A stretch of 64,000 nucleotides of DNA from Solibacillus sp. R5-41 (GTDB lineage: Bacteria; Bacillota; Bacilli; Bacillales_A; Planococcaceae). Location: the NCBI RefSeq assembly GCF_002736105.1, contig NZ_CP024123.1, forward strand, positions 240,001 through 304,000, in the 5' to 3' direction. Shown piece after piece: positions 9,114 through 18,784 of the stretch (positions are counted from its first letter, which is position 1; the number at the start of each line of letters is the position of its first letter). The position numbers and the translations under genes were made by a program. A model generated the notes under the pieces. The model was not told the DNA's origin. It ran no database searches and saw only the letters and a program-made list of their open reading frames with translations.

Positions 9114-9405
9114 GTAATGTCTTTTTGGTGAATAAAAGCGAGAATATTCTTTGCAACAGTGTGGGATAATTTATTCTTAGGATAATTCGTTACAAAAAAT
9201 AGAATATAGTCGAATATATAGAGAAATACTGTACTGCGATTTGGATGGGGGTTTGAAAATAAAAATAAAGTACTTGGTATATGTGCTTTTGTTGTCGTGC
9301 TATTGAAAAAAAGAGGGCTAATTGAAAATGACTTATAAGTTATCCCCTTTTTCATGATGGTATCACCTATAATGTTATATGAGTATAGAAAGAAAGGGAT
9401 TTATT

Positions 9406-11250
9406 ATGGAATTAACTTTAACATTTATTATTTTAGCCGTAACAATCATCTTGTTTATGACGAATCGATTGCGTGGAGATTTAGTCGCGATGATGGCATT
9501 GCTTGCATTTGTCGTGTTTGAAATTTTAACACCCGCAGAAGCGTTAGCAGGTTTTTCAAATTCAGTCGTCATTATGATTGCAGGATTATTTGTCGTGGGA
9601 GCGGGCATTTTGAGAACCGGGCTTGCAGGAATGGCCGGGAACTTACTACTTAAATGGTCAGGAGATAGCGAACTACGCTTATTTATTTTATTGCTTGTCA
9701 TTGTTGCAACAGTTGGTGCGTTTATGAGTAATACAGGAACCGTTGCGCTCATGCTACCGATTGTTGTATCCATTGCGATTAGTATTAAAGTAAGCCCATC
9801 GAAATTTTTACTACCACTGTCTTATATTGCGAGTATGTCGGGTTTAATGACGCTCATCGCATCACCGACGAATTTAATTGCCTCGCAAACACTCGTTGAT
9901 CACGGATTTGAAAAGCTAGGGTTCTTTACGATTACACCAATTGGTATTATTGCGACGATTACGGTAATTACGTATTTAGTTTTAGTGCGCAATATACTGT
10001 TGCCTAATGATAAAAATCGTACACAATCTAGTGCAGGTTATAAGTTAGCGCCGAAAAAGATTGTCAAAGAATATAATTTACAAGATAAACTATTCCGTGT
10101 TGTCGTAGAGGAAAATTCATTAATCGTCAATGCGAAACTGGCGGATTTAAAATTGCCAGCAAATTATCAAATATATATTATGAAAATTAAACGTGGCGCG
10201 GCAGATGGCATGAATTTATTGCCGATAACGTACCAGGAAATGGCCGGTCCGACAAGTGTTATTTATAGTGGTGATGAATTGTATATGCAAGGAATGGCTG
10301 AGGATATCGAGCGTTTTGCAACGGATTACGGTGTACAAGTACAACCGTTTGAAGATAATGCAGAAGAGCTTGTTTCTAAGGCAATTGGTGTTGCAGAAGT
10401 ATTATTAACACCACAATCACGCTTAATTGGTGAGACGGTTAGTAAAATTGGTTTCCGAGAGAAATATAATTTAAACATTCTTGGAATCAATCGAAAAGGC
10501 GACTATATTTTGAAAAATATGGCGGAACAAAAACTACGTTTCGGGGATGCAATTTTAGTTCAAGGGAAATGGGAAGAAATTGAATTGTTATCGCGTGAAA
10601 CACAGGATGTAGTCGTTGTAGGTCAGCCGCTCGAGCATGCAGGAATGGCAGCGGCAAATGGCAAAGCCCCGATTGCAGGAATTATTATGGTGTTTATGAT
10701 TGCGCTCATGGTATTAGAAGTGTTCGACGCCGTCATTGCAGTGTTAATCGGAGCGGTGTTAATGATTATTACTGGCTGCCTGCGCAATATGGATGATGCG
10801 TATAGCAAAATGAATTTTGAAAGTATTGTTCTTGTTGCGGCGATGCTCCCGATGGCAACAGCACTTGAAAAAACAGGTGGGATGACATTACTGGCAGACG
10901 GCATTATTTCAGTATTGGGTGGGTTTGGTCCGTATGGTGTATTGATGGGGGTTTACTTATTGACCGTTGTATTTGGCCAGTTTGTAAGTAATACGGCAAC
11001 GGCTGTCTTGTTCTCACCGATTGCCATTACAGCGGCACTCGCAATGGACGTTAATCCTTACACCTTTATGATTGCTGTTGCAACAGCAGCGAGTATGGCA
11101 TTTGCTACGCCGATTGCTTCACCAACAAACTCACTTGTATTAACTGCAGGTGGTTATAAATTTATGGACTTTGTGAAAATAGGTGTTCCGTTACAAGTTG
11201 TGATGTTTATTGTCATGATGATCGCGGTACCATTATTATTCCCATTCTAA
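9406..11250 (+). CDS. SLC13-family permease with two TrkA-C domains
   Basis: A membrane protein of 614 residues. N-terminal transmembrane segments (about 1-190, 'LLLVIVATVGAFMSNTGTVA', 'SPTNLIAS') and C-terminal segments (about 420-614, 'FVSNTATAVLFSPIAITAAL') are the two inverted halves of a divalent-anion:sodium symporter. Between them lie two cytoplasmic TrkA-C (RCK_C) modules at about 205-375. Such proteins move sulfate, dicarboxylates or similar anions; the substrate is not readable. ATG 9406 is preferred over an in-frame ATG at 9379 because AGAAAGGGA sits directly before it. It is transcribed alone, divergent from katA. Confidence 0.85.
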   Translation: MELTLTFIILAVTIILFMTNRLRGDLVAMMALLAFVVFEILTPAEALAGFSNSVVIMIAGLFVVGAGILRTGLAGMAGNLLLKWSGDSELRLFILLLVIVATVGAFMSNTGTVALMLPIVVSIAISIKVSPSKFLLPLSYIASMSGLMTLIASPTNLIASQTLVDHGFEKLGFFTITPIGIIATITVITYLVLVRNILLPNDKNRTQSSAGYKLAPKKIVKEYNLQDKLFRVVVEENSLIVNAKLADLKLPANYQIYIMKIKRGAADGMNLLPITYQEMAGPTSVIYSGDELYMQGMAEDIERFATDYGVQVQPFEDNAEELVSKAIGVAEVLLTPQSRLIGETVSKIGFREKYNLNILGINRKGDYILKNMAEQKLRFGDAILVQGKWEEIELLSRETQDVVVVGQPLEHAGMAAANGKAPIAGIIMVFMIALMVLEVFDAVIAVLIGAVLMIITGCLRNMDDAYSKMNFESIVLVAAMLPMATALEKTGGMTLLADGIISVLGGFGPYGVLMGVYLLTVVFGQFVSNTATAVLFSPIAITAALAMDVNPYTFMIAVATAASMAFATPIASPTNSLVLTAGGYKFMDFVKIGVPLQVVMFIVMMIAVPLLFPF

Positions 11251-11343
11251 CGAAATGAATAAACGAAAGACATGATGCCACTTTTTAAGTAGGGCACTGA
11301 AAAACGTATGATTAAAAATTATTAATCATCTTCAAATAAAAAT

Positions 11344-11392
11344 AAGGCACTTTTTGTTCGATTTCGAATAGGAAGTGCCCTATTTCTTTAGC
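11344..11392. terminator. Hairpin between convergent genes
   Basis: AGGCACTT and AAGTGCC with an inner TTCGA/TCGAA helix form a long stem-loop after the permease gene. It probably ends transcription from one or both sides. Confidence 0.6.
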
Positions 11393-11450
11393 TATAAAAA
11401 TTGAACATATGAAATATCCCGAATATTAGAATGGAGATCTAACTAAGAAT

Positions 11451-11560
11451 CCGCCGCCTTTCACGATAGCGGCGCACAATATGCAGAAGGTTTCAGTATG
11501 CCTAACTTTATATGGCTGGCCTTGCACAAAGCTGTGCGACTCATGTGCTTGAGCCAGCCT
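11451..11560. other. GC-rich structured non-coding element
   Basis: In an AT-rich gap, CGCCGC (11452-11457) pairs with GCGGCG (11469-11474). GGCTGGC (11514-11520) pairs with GCCAGCC (11553-11559) and encloses a nested GCACA/TGTGC hairpin (11524-11537). No reading frame is present. The composition and nested hairpins suggest a mobile-element end or a small structured RNA. I cannot name it. Confidence 0.4.
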
Positions 11561-11634
11561 AACAAGTACAAACTTTATTAGACTTACATTAGCAGGAGGA
11601 ATTTTCTATTTCATCTTATATAGTTTGTTGCAAT

Positions 11635-13086
11635 TTACAATTGATACGTTTTTCGGTATTTATACGGTGTCAGGACGGTATGCTCTCGAAATACTTTAAT
11701 AAAATAATTACTATCGACAAAACCATTCATTTCAGCGATTTCTGAAATAGGGTAATCGGTTTCAAGTAGCATCTTTTCAGCTTGCTGTACGCGGTATTGC
11801 TGCAAGTACCTTTTAAACGTCACACCTTGCCTTTTTGAAAAGAGTTGACTTAAATAATTTGGTGTAATACGCAATTTTTCTGCAACTAATAAGAGGGATA
11901 AGGAGCTATTGGAATATAGTTTTTCAATTTGTTCAATGGCCAATTCACTATAATCTGTTAGCTGTTGCATACGTGCGGATTTGGCGAATGTTAAAACAGA
12001 CTGCGTGAAAAAAATCATCTCCTGCACGATTGTATAAAGAATAGGCTCATCTAAAATTAACGAAAATAATTGGCGGTAGTGATGTTCGACCTTTACTTGC
12101 TGCTGCAAATGGTGCTTTAGCATGAACCGGCGAATTTGTGCAAGCACGCTCGTGAGATGAATGCGCACTTCTTCCTGTGGATAAAAGCGATTTGGTTCTG
12201 ACAATTTATATAAAAATTGTTTCACCGCAGATAAATTCCCTTCTTCTAAAGAAGTAATCCAAAGCTGCTGCTGCTCGGGTGTTAGTAACGGATCCAAATG
12301 CGATAAGGAAATAGATTCCGATGTTAAAAAGACATGCTCATACCCTTTGTAAAAGCGTTGTGTCAGTACTTGCTTTGCCTCAGTATACATATCCCGCAAT
12401 GTTGCATCCATTCCATCATAAATGGCGATATTTAAAAATTCCCCGGTCATCATATGCCATTCTTGTATGACTAAGCGCAAATTTTTACCAAATTGTGCCT
12501 GCTCTTGCCCCGAGATTAAACATAAAATCCGCTTTTGCAATGGAAATGCTGTTAGCTCTGAAAAAATAGGTGACTGTATAAGCCAATGATAAAGCTGTAA
12601 GTTCGCATCAAAATTTGAAGGCTCGATTAAAATAAATTTTGATTGTGTCGAATGAATGATTTCTGGCGAATTTAAAAATAAATCTACATACATTTGGGCA
12701 TCGGTTTGCGTCTGATTGGCAAATGAAATTGTGCTTTCCGGTGTGGGTAGCGTCATCAACGTCGATTTTAACTGCTCTAAAGGAATAGGCTTTACAAATA
12801 ATTGTTTTGCTTGCAGCGAGATAGCTTTCATCGCGTGCTGAAAAAAAGGCTGTGCGGTAAAACAAATGATATGAAGCAACCTATTTTTTAAGAGTTTCTC
12901 AACATGTACCGTTACAAGCGCCACGTCGAGCATGAGGATTGTTGGTTCAAATGAATTGAGCATTCGCTCTAATTCCATTACATCCGTAAGCCCTGAAAAT
13001 TGCATTCCACTCGAAAAATAATTTTTTAAATACCACTCTATCCCCTGTATTTCTGCTTGGTCGCGTTCAAGTAATAAAATACGCAT
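11635..13086 (-). CDS. Response regulator with AraC-type DNA-binding domain
   Basis: A protein of 483 residues. Residues 1-115 form a receiver domain, with the acidic pocket in 'LLLERD', the likely phospho-acceptor Asp in 'TILMLDVAL' and the conserved Lys in 'LFVKPI'. A long middle region is typical of YesN-like regulators. The last 100 residues are two AraC helix-turn-helix motifs ('LLLVAEKLRITPNYLSQLFS', 'YPISEIAEMNGFVDSNYFIK'). The start is ATG 13086 behind AAGGTGG; an in-frame GTG at 13101 lies inside that site. No histidine kinase gene lies nearby. It is divergent from the YjiH-hutUIG operon and is probably its activator. Confidence 0.8.
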   Translation of the reverse strand: MRILLLERDQAEIQGIEWYLKNYFSSGMQFSGLTDVMELERMLNSFEPTILMLDVALVTVHVEKLLKNRLLHIICFTAQPFFQHAMKAISLQAKQLFVKPIPLEQLKSTLMTLPTPESTISFANQTQTDAQMYVDLFLNSPEIIHSTQSKFILIEPSNFDANLQLYHWLIQSPIFSELTAFPLQKRILCLISGQEQAQFGKNLRLVIQEWHMMTGEFLNIAIYDGMDATLRDMYTEAKQVLTQRFYKGYEHVFLTSESISLSHLDPLLTPEQQQLWITSLEEGNLSAVKQFLYKLSEPNRFYPQEEVRIHLTSVLAQIRRFMLKHHLQQQVKVEHHYRQLFSLILDEPILYTIVQEMIFFTQSVLTFAKSARMQQLTDYSELAIEQIEKLYSNSSLSLLLVAEKLRITPNYLSQLFSKRQGVTFKRYLQQYRVQQAEKMLLETDYPISEIAEMNGFVDSNYFIKVFREHTVLTPYKYRKTYQL

Positions 13087-13110
13087 AAACCGGCATCCCA
13101 CCTTATAAAA

Positions 13111-13176
13111 TTACTATTTAAAATAAAATTACTATTAATAATAGATAAATACGTCATTACTATAAAATTTTACTAT
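13111..13176. promoter_or_regulatory. Four TTACTAT direct repeats, candidate operator
   Basis: TTACTAT occurs at 13111, 13129, 13157 and 13170, all in the same orientation, in the 159-base gap between the AraC-type regulator and the YjiH transporter gene. Repeated direct half-sites are typical AraC-family targets. Binding by the adjacent regulator is inference. Confidence 0.45.
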
Positions 13177-13245
13177 AAAGGTGTAAGTTTTTCTATATAT
13201 TCCGAATTAAAAGACACTTATAGTGGAACTGAGGGGTGAGGGAAA

Positions 13246-14586
13246 TTGACAAATTACCAACAAGAACAAAATCAAGGGATTCAAAAAGTCGAAAAATTTG
13301 AACTATCCATATTTATGAAAATGATTATTTGTAGTTTCATAGGAATTTTTAGTTTCTTTGTTTCATTTGAATGGAACGGAAAAAAAACAATCTTAGTTGA
13401 CCACGTTGTTAATGCTATTTCTACTTACACACCAGCATTAGTAAACGGCTATGTCTTAATTTTACTAGTGCTCGGTGCATTCTATCCATTTGTCACAAAA
13501 AAATGGAAAACTTCTGCTGTAAATATGGTGCTATCTATTTTTAAGTTAGGTGGACTTGTAGCAGGTGTCATGCTTATTTTTGGCTTCGGCCCAGCTTGGT
13601 TATTTAATCCAGATATTGGTCCATTTTTACTAGAAAAATTAATTAAGCCAGTTGGTTTAGTTATTCCAATTGGATCTGTCTTTTTAGCCTTGCTTGTTTG
13701 TTATGGATTGCTTGAGTTTATAGGGGTACTCATGCAGCCAATTATGAAACCTGTTTTTAGAACACCAGGTCGCTCAGCGGTAGATGCAGTGGCGTCATTT
13801 GTAGGAAGTTATTCGGTAGGCTTACTTTTAACGAATCGTGTTTATAAAGAAGGGAAATATACAGCGCGTGAAGCGGCTATTATTGCAACAGGCTTCTCCA
13901 CAGTATCGGCAACATTTATGGTCATAGTCGCAAAAACATTAGATTTAATGGAGCACTGGAATACATTTTTCTGGGTAACGCTTATTGTGACATTCATCGT
14001 AACAGCCATTACTGCGCGTATTTATCCTTTAAATAAAATTAAAAATGAATACTATGATGGTGCGACACCACAGCCAGAAAAAATGGTGACAAAGGATCGT
14101 TTGAAAACGGCTTGGACAGAAGCAGTGGAAGCAACGAACTCCAATCCATCATTAGCAAAGAATTTATTCATCCATTTAAAAGATGGCTTAATTATGGCGA
14201 TGGGAGTTATTCCTTCTATTTTATCAATAGGTTTACTAGGCATGGTACTTGCCATTTATACTCCATTATTTGATTGGTTAGCGTATATTTTTGTGCCTTT
14301 CACGTATTTATTACAAGTTCCAGAGCCGATGTTGGCAGCGAAAGCTATGTCAGTATCAATTGCTGAAATGTTTTTACCAGCAATGATTGTAGCGGGCGCT
14401 GATATTATTACGAAATTTATCATTGCTGTTATTTCGATTTCGGCTATTTTATTTTTCTCTGCGGTAATACCAGTAATTTTATCAACAGATATTCCGTTAA
14501 CGATTCGCCAAATGATTATTATTTGGTTCCAACGTGTCGTATTAACACTCATAATCGTAACACCAATAGCATTTATCTTATTTTAA
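13246..14586 (+). CDS. YjiH-family membrane transporter of hut operon
   Basis: A 446-residue multi-span membrane protein with nucleoside-recognition (GATE) family features and about ten hydrophobic helices ('MKPVFRTPGRSAVDAVASFV', 'LLTNRVYKEGKYTAREAAII'). YjiH proteins next to hut genes are widely treated as histidine or urocanate uptake candidates, but the substrate is unproven. Translation starts at TTG 13246 behind GAGGGGTGAGGG. It is the first gene of the operon with hutU, hutI and hutG. Confidence 0.8.
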   Translation: MTNYQQEQNQGIQKVEKFELSIFMKMIICSFIGIFSFFVSFEWNGKKTILVDHVVNAISTYTPALVNGYVLILLVLGAFYPFVTKKWKTSAVNMVLSIFKLGGLVAGVMLIFGFGPAWLFNPDIGPFLLEKLIKPVGLVIPIGSVFLALLVCYGLLEFIGVLMQPIMKPVFRTPGRSAVDAVASFVGSYSVGLLLTNRVYKEGKYTAREAAIIATGFSTVSATFMVIVAKTLDLMEHWNTFFWVTLIVTFIVTAITARIYPLNKIKNEYYDGATPQPEKMVTKDRLKTAWTEAVEATNSNPSLAKNLFIHLKDGLIMAMGVIPSILSIGLLGMVLAIYTPLFDWLAYIFVPFTYLLQVPEPMLAAKAMSVSIAEMFLPAMIVAGADIITKFIIAVISISAILFFSAVIPVILSTDIPLTIRQMIIIWFQRVVLTLIIVTPIAFILF

Positions 14587-14602
14587 AAATGGTCCAACAC
14601 CG

Positions 14603-14626
14603 AAATATGCGGTTAAGCGCATATTT
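14603..14626 (+). other. Intercistronic hairpin before hutU
   Basis: AAATATGCG (14603-14611) pairs perfectly with CGCATATTT (14618-14626). Without a proper T run it is more likely an mRNA-stability or partial-termination element than a full stop. Confidence 0.5.
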
Positions 14627-14681
14627 TAGTAAAGATCCTTAAAAATAACGTTTTATTTAAAATTAAAAGGAGCGATTTAAG

Positions 14682-16343
14682 ATGGTATTTAAAACAAACA
14701 TTCGAGCACCAAGAGGAAACGAATTAACATGTAAAGGTTGGACACAGGAAGCAGCAATGCGTATGCTGATGAATAATTTGGATCCAGAAGTAGCGGAAAA
14801 TCCAGACGAATTAGTTGTTTATGGCGGTATTGGTAAGGCAGCACGTGATTGGGAAAGCTTTGAAAAAATGATCGATACATTAAAAGTATTAGAAGACGAT
14901 GAAACAATGCTTGTGCAATCAGGGAAGCCAGTTGCAGTTTTTAAAACACATGAAAATGCACCACGCGTATTAATCGCAAACTCAAACTTAGTACCAGCAT
15001 GGGCAAATTGGGATCACTTTTATGAATTAGAAGAACGCAACTTAATGATGTACGGTCAAATGACGGCAGGCTCATGGATTTATATTGGAGCACAAGGGAT
15101 TTTACAAGGGACGTATTTAAGTTTTGTAGAAGCAGGGAAAAAGAAATTTGGTACACCTGATTTACGTGGAAAATTCATTTTAACAGGTGGTATGGGCGGT
15201 ATGAGTGGTGCGCAACCACTTGCTGGAAAAATGGCGGGCGCGGTAATTTTAGTTGTCGAGGTAGATCGCACGCGCATCGAACGTAAAATTAAAGAGGGTT
15301 ACTGTGACTATATTGTTGAAACAGTGGATGAAGCGATTGAGCTTGTTAATAAGCTGACAGCTGCGAATGAACCTGCTTCAATTGGATTAGTAGGAAACTG
15401 TGCAGATGTAAACCGTGAATTATTAAACCGTGGCGTGATTCCGGATTTTGTAACGGATCAAACTTCTGCGCATGACCCAATAAATGGCTATATTCCAAAT
15501 GGTATGACGTTGGAGGAAGCGTTAAAGCTACGCAAATCAGATGTGAAAACATATGAGCGTCTTGCAAAAGAAACAATGGCAGAGCATGTTCGTACAATGC
15601 TTGAATTCCAGGGAAAGGGTGCAGAAACATTTGATTACGGAAATAATATTCGTGCTTACGCAAAAGAAATGGGCGTAGAAAATGCCTTTGATTTCCCAGG
15701 TTTCGTACCAGCTTATATTCGTCCGTTATTCTGTGAAGGAAAAGGACCATTCCGCTGGGCAGCATTATCAGGAGACCCTGAAGATATTTACAAAACAGAT
15801 CAACTTGCAAAGGAAATGTTTGCGGATGATGAAGGGTTAGTCAATTGGATTGATATGGCGCAAAAAATGGTGAAGTGGCAAGGCTTACCAGCACGTATTT
15901 GCTGGTTAGGCTATGGCGATCGTCATCGTTTCGCATTAAAAGTAAATGAAATGGTTGCTAGTGGCGAATTAAAAGCACCAATTGTTTTCGGTCGTGACCA
16001 TTTAGATTCGGGTTCAGTTGCTTCACCAAACCGTGAAACAGAAGCAATGATGGATGGCTCAGATGCAGTATCGGATTGGCCGTTATTAAACGCATTAGTG
16101 AATACAGCAGGTGGCGCAAGCTGGGTAAGCCTACATCATGGCGGCGGTGTAGGGATGGGTTATTCTCAGCACGCAGGTCAAGTATTAGTAGCGGACGGCA
16201 CACAGTTAGCAGCAGATAAAATTAATCGCGTATTAGTAGCAGATCCAGGAATGGGCGTTGTACGTCACGCGGATGCAGGCTATGAGATCGCAATTCGTAC
16301 AGCAAAAGAAAAAGGCGTTAATATGCCGATGCTAAAAGGATGA
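14682..16343 (+). CDS. hutU: Urocanate hydratase
   Basis: A protein of 553 residues, the usual length. It converts urocanate to imidazolonepropionate using tightly bound NAD+, the second step of histidine degradation. Recognisable segments are '[18 protein letters not shown]', '[15 protein letters not shown]' (NAD-binding glycine-rich loop, about 165-180), '[14 protein letters not shown]' and '[20 protein letters not shown]' near the C-terminus. AAAAGGAG precedes the ATG. It lies between the transporter and hutI. The pathway's first gene, hutH, is not in this window, so histidase must be encoded elsewhere or urocanate is imported. Confidence 0.97.
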   Translation: MVFKTNIRAPRGNELTCKGWTQEAAMRMLMNNLDPEVAENPDELVVYGGIGKAARDWESFEKMIDTLKVLEDDETMLVQSGKPVAVFKTHENAPRVLIANSNLVPAWANWDHFYELEERNLMMYGQMTAGSWIYIGAQGILQGTYLSFVEAGKKKFGTPDLRGKFILTGGMGGMSGAQPLAGKMAGAVILVVEVDRTRIERKIKEGYCDYIVETVDEAIELVNKLTAANEPASIGLVGNCADVNRELLNRGVIPDFVTDQTSAHDPINGYIPNGMTLEEALKLRKSDVKTYERLAKETMAEHVRTMLEFQGKGAETFDYGNNIRAYAKEMGVENAFDFPGFVPAYIRPLFCEGKGPFRWAALSGDPEDIYKTDQLAKEMFADDEGLVNWIDMAQKMVKWQGLPARICWLGYGDRHRFALKVNEMVASGELKAPIVFGRDHLDSGSVASPNRETEAMMDGSDAVSDWPLLNALVNTAGGASWVSLHHGGGVGMGYSQHAGQVLVADGTQLAADKINRVLVADPGMGVVRHADAGYEIAIRTAKEKGVNMPMLKG

Positions 16344-16349
16344 TGAATC

Positions 16350-17618
16350 GTGGCAATTTTAATTAAAAATGCAAATGAAGTCATTACGATGCAGTCGAAT
16401 GTAGAAGGTCCCCGTCGCAAGGAACAGATGAGTGAGCTTGGACTGCTGAAGGAAGTTTGTGTACTTTTAGATGGCGAGCAAATCATTATGATTGCACCGC
16501 TTGAAGAGCTTGAAGCAAAATTTCCGCACTTAGTACAAAGTGCGGAAGTGATTGATGCAGCCGGGAAAATTATTATGCCTGGACTCGTAGATTGCCATAC
16601 ACATTTAGTGCATGGGGGGACGCGTGAGCATGAGTTGAATATGCGTCTTTCTGGAAAAACGTATATGGAAATTATGAATGCAGGTGGTGGCATTCATTAC
16701 ACGACAACAAAGACACGAGAAGCGAGCTTTGATGAACTGTATGACAAAACGTACAATCATTTAAATGATTTTTTACGCTACGGCATTACAACGGTCGAGG
16801 CAAAATCTGGTTACGGACTTGATTGGGAAACGGAAAAGAGACAATTAGAAGTTGCAAAAAAATTGCAAGAAACACATGCGGTAGATATTGTTTCAACTTT
16901 TATGGGTGCTCATGCAGTGCCAACTGAGTATAAAGGGAATGAGGAAGCGTTTGTTGAGTTAATCATCAATGACATGCTTCCAAAAGTTGCTGAGCTTGGA
17001 TTGGCCGAATTTAACGATGTGTTTTGTGAAAAGGGTGTCTTTGCACCGGAGCAATCACGCCGCATTTTAGAAGCAGGGAAAGCATACGGTTTAACACCGA
17101 AAATTCACGCGGATGAAATTGAACCGTATGAAGGTGCGGAATTGGCTGCCGAAGTAGGTGCTATTTCAGCGGAGCATTTACTCGTTGCTTCAGATGAAGG
17201 CATTGAGGCGATGGCAAAAGCCGGAACGATTGCCGTGCTATTACCGGGAACTGCCTTTTTCCTACGCGCACCTTATGCAAGAGGTCGTTTAATGGTGGAT
17301 AGTGGTGTACCAGTTGCTATTTCGACTGATTTTAATCCGGGCTCATCTCCTACGATTAGCTTGCCGTTCGTTCAAAATTTAGCTTGTATGAATATGGGCA
17401 TGACGATGGAAGAAGTGCTTTGTGCGACAACTGTCAATTCAGCGTATGCGATTAATCGGGGCAATGAAATCGGCACGCTGGAAAATGGGAAAAAAGCAGA
17501 CGTACTTATTTTAAATGTTCCGAACTATAAGCAACTACAATATTTCTATGGCATGAATCATACGGACACTGTGATTAAAGCGGGGAAAGTAGTTGTACAG
17601 GGGGGAACCTTATTGTGA
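16350..17618 (+). CDS. hutI: Imidazolonepropionase
   Basis: A 422-residue amidohydrolase that opens the ring of 4-imidazolone-5-propanoate to N-formimidoyl-L-glutamate, the third step of the pathway. The metal-site motif is 'DCHTHLVHGGTREHE' (about 77-91). Further ligands lie in 'FMGAHAVP', 'IHADE' and 'STDFNPGSSPT'. Translation starts at GTG 16350, only six bases after the hutU stop, with AAAAGGATG upstream inside the end of hutU. Its stop overlaps the hutG start, so the genes are translationally coupled. Confidence 0.96.
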   Translation: MAILIKNANEVITMQSNVEGPRRKEQMSELGLLKEVCVLLDGEQIIMIAPLEELEAKFPHLVQSAEVIDAAGKIIMPGLVDCHTHLVHGGTREHELNMRLSGKTYMEIMNAGGGIHYTTTKTREASFDELYDKTYNHLNDFLRYGITTVEAKSGYGLDWETEKRQLEVAKKLQETHAVDIVSTFMGAHAVPTEYKGNEEAFVELIINDMLPKVAELGLAEFNDVFCEKGVFAPEQSRRILEAGKAYGLTPKIHADEIEPYEGAELAAEVGAISAEHLLVASDEGIEAMAKAGTIAVLLPGTAFFLRAPYARGRLMVDSGVPVAISTDFNPGSSPTISLPFVQNLACMNMGMTMEEVLCATTVNSAYAINRGNEIGTLENGKKADVLILNVPNYKQLQYFYGMNHTDTVIKAGKVVVQGGTLL

Positions 17619-18583
17619 GTCAGTTTCTCATTTCACCTGCTACAACATGGAATCGTGTCAATCACGAGGATATGAAAGTAAAGGACTGGATTGAGCCAAG
17701 CTACGCACAATTAGAAAATCGATTTGATGTCGTGATAACGGGTGTACCGTTATCACGTTCTTCGATTAGTGCATCAGCTGCTTCAGAATATCCAGATAGC
17801 TTCCGTAAAAGTTGGAACTTCTTTACGACGTATTCTATTGATGAGGACGTTGATTTTCGTGCACTACGCATTGCCGATGTAGGGGATGTCAAAATGCATG
17901 GCACGAATATTTTACAATGTCATGAAAATATTGAGCATGCTATAACGGATATTCAAAAAAAATGCCCAGATAGCTTTTATGTTCAAATTGGTGGCGATCA
18001 TTCGATTACAGCGCCAATTATTCGTTCATTAGCAAAACATACAGGTAAACGAATTGGGATTGTACAATTTGATACGCATCTAGATTTGCGTTCTACTGAA
18101 AGTGATGGTCCGTCAAATGGTACGCCGATTCGCCAACTGCTGGATGCAGGAATTATTCGTGGCGAGGATGTTTATAACATCGGACTTCATGGATTTTATA
18201 ATGCACCAAGTTTAATGAAAGCTGCGAATCATTATGGTGTGAATCGCATTACGCTGAAGCAATTTCGTGAAAATGGTGCGGAAAAGCAAATTGCAGAAGT
18301 GATGAAGGCACTGCAGGACAAGGTCGATATTGTATATGTAACGGTTGACATGGACGTGCTAGATATTACATACGCACCGGGTGTGCCCGCTTCGACTCCG
18401 GGTGGGATGCGCACGGATGAGCTATTTGATTTATTGTATGAGGTAGGGAAATACGACATCGTGCGCGGCATGGACTTTGTATGTTTAGATCCGTATCGTG
18501 ATACACTTGAGCAACAAACAGTGAAAGCGGGAACGTATGCGTTTTTAACGGCGATGGTTTCTAGATATGTATATTTGAAATGA
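17615..18583 (+). CDS. hutG: Formimidoylglutamase
   Basis: A 322-residue ureohydrolase of the arginase fold that splits N-formimidoylglutamate into glutamate and formamide, the last step. Manganese-binding motifs are 'GGDHSITAP', 'FDTHLDLR' and 'DMDVLDITYAPG'. The GTG start at 17615 overlaps the hutI stop by four bases, and the AGGGGGGAA ribosome site lies in hutI. It is the last gene of the operon and is followed by a strong terminator. Confidence 0.95.
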   Translation: MSQFLISPATTWNRVNHEDMKVKDWIEPSYAQLENRFDVVITGVPLSRSSISASAASEYPDSFRKSWNFFTTYSIDEDVDFRALRIADVGDVKMHGTNILQCHENIEHAITDIQKKCPDSFYVQIGGDHSITAPIIRSLAKHTGKRIGIVQFDTHLDLRSTESDGPSNGTPIRQLLDAGIIRGEDVYNIGLHGFYNAPSLMKAANHYGVNRITLKQFRENGAEKQIAEVMKALQDKVDIVYVTVDMDVLDITYAPGVPASTPGGMRTDELFDLLYEVGKYDIVRGMDFVCLDPYRDTLEQQTVKAGTYAFLTAMVSRYVYLK

Positions 18584-18589
18584 ATTGAG

Positions 18590-18623
18590 AGCGTAACCGC
18601 TTAACTGAGGTTACGCTTTTTTT
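18590..18623 (+). terminator. Terminator of hut operon
   Basis: AGCGTAACC (18590-18598) and GGTTACGCT (18609-18617) pair perfectly, followed by a run of T. Confidence 0.9.
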
Positions 18624-18784
18624 ATATGTAAAGTGGGAATAATTTGAAACTTATCTTTACATTTTTCGTAAATAATAGCATGACTGTTTATGGGAAAGGG
18701 AAGAATGTATGCGAATTGTTATGTAAGTTTTATGAAGCACTTTATAATCGGATGGATAAAAATAATGCAAAGGAAGTGAAGGTA

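Noticed and set aside
9098-9355. 85-codon minus-strand frame between katA and the SLC13 gene
   Set aside because: It covers the katA promoter region, has no ribosome site and shows no protein-like pattern.
18644-18784. 47-codon N-terminal extension of the RtcB frame
   Set aside because: Not part of the RtcB family, begins with TTG, and a good ribosome site precedes ATG 18785.
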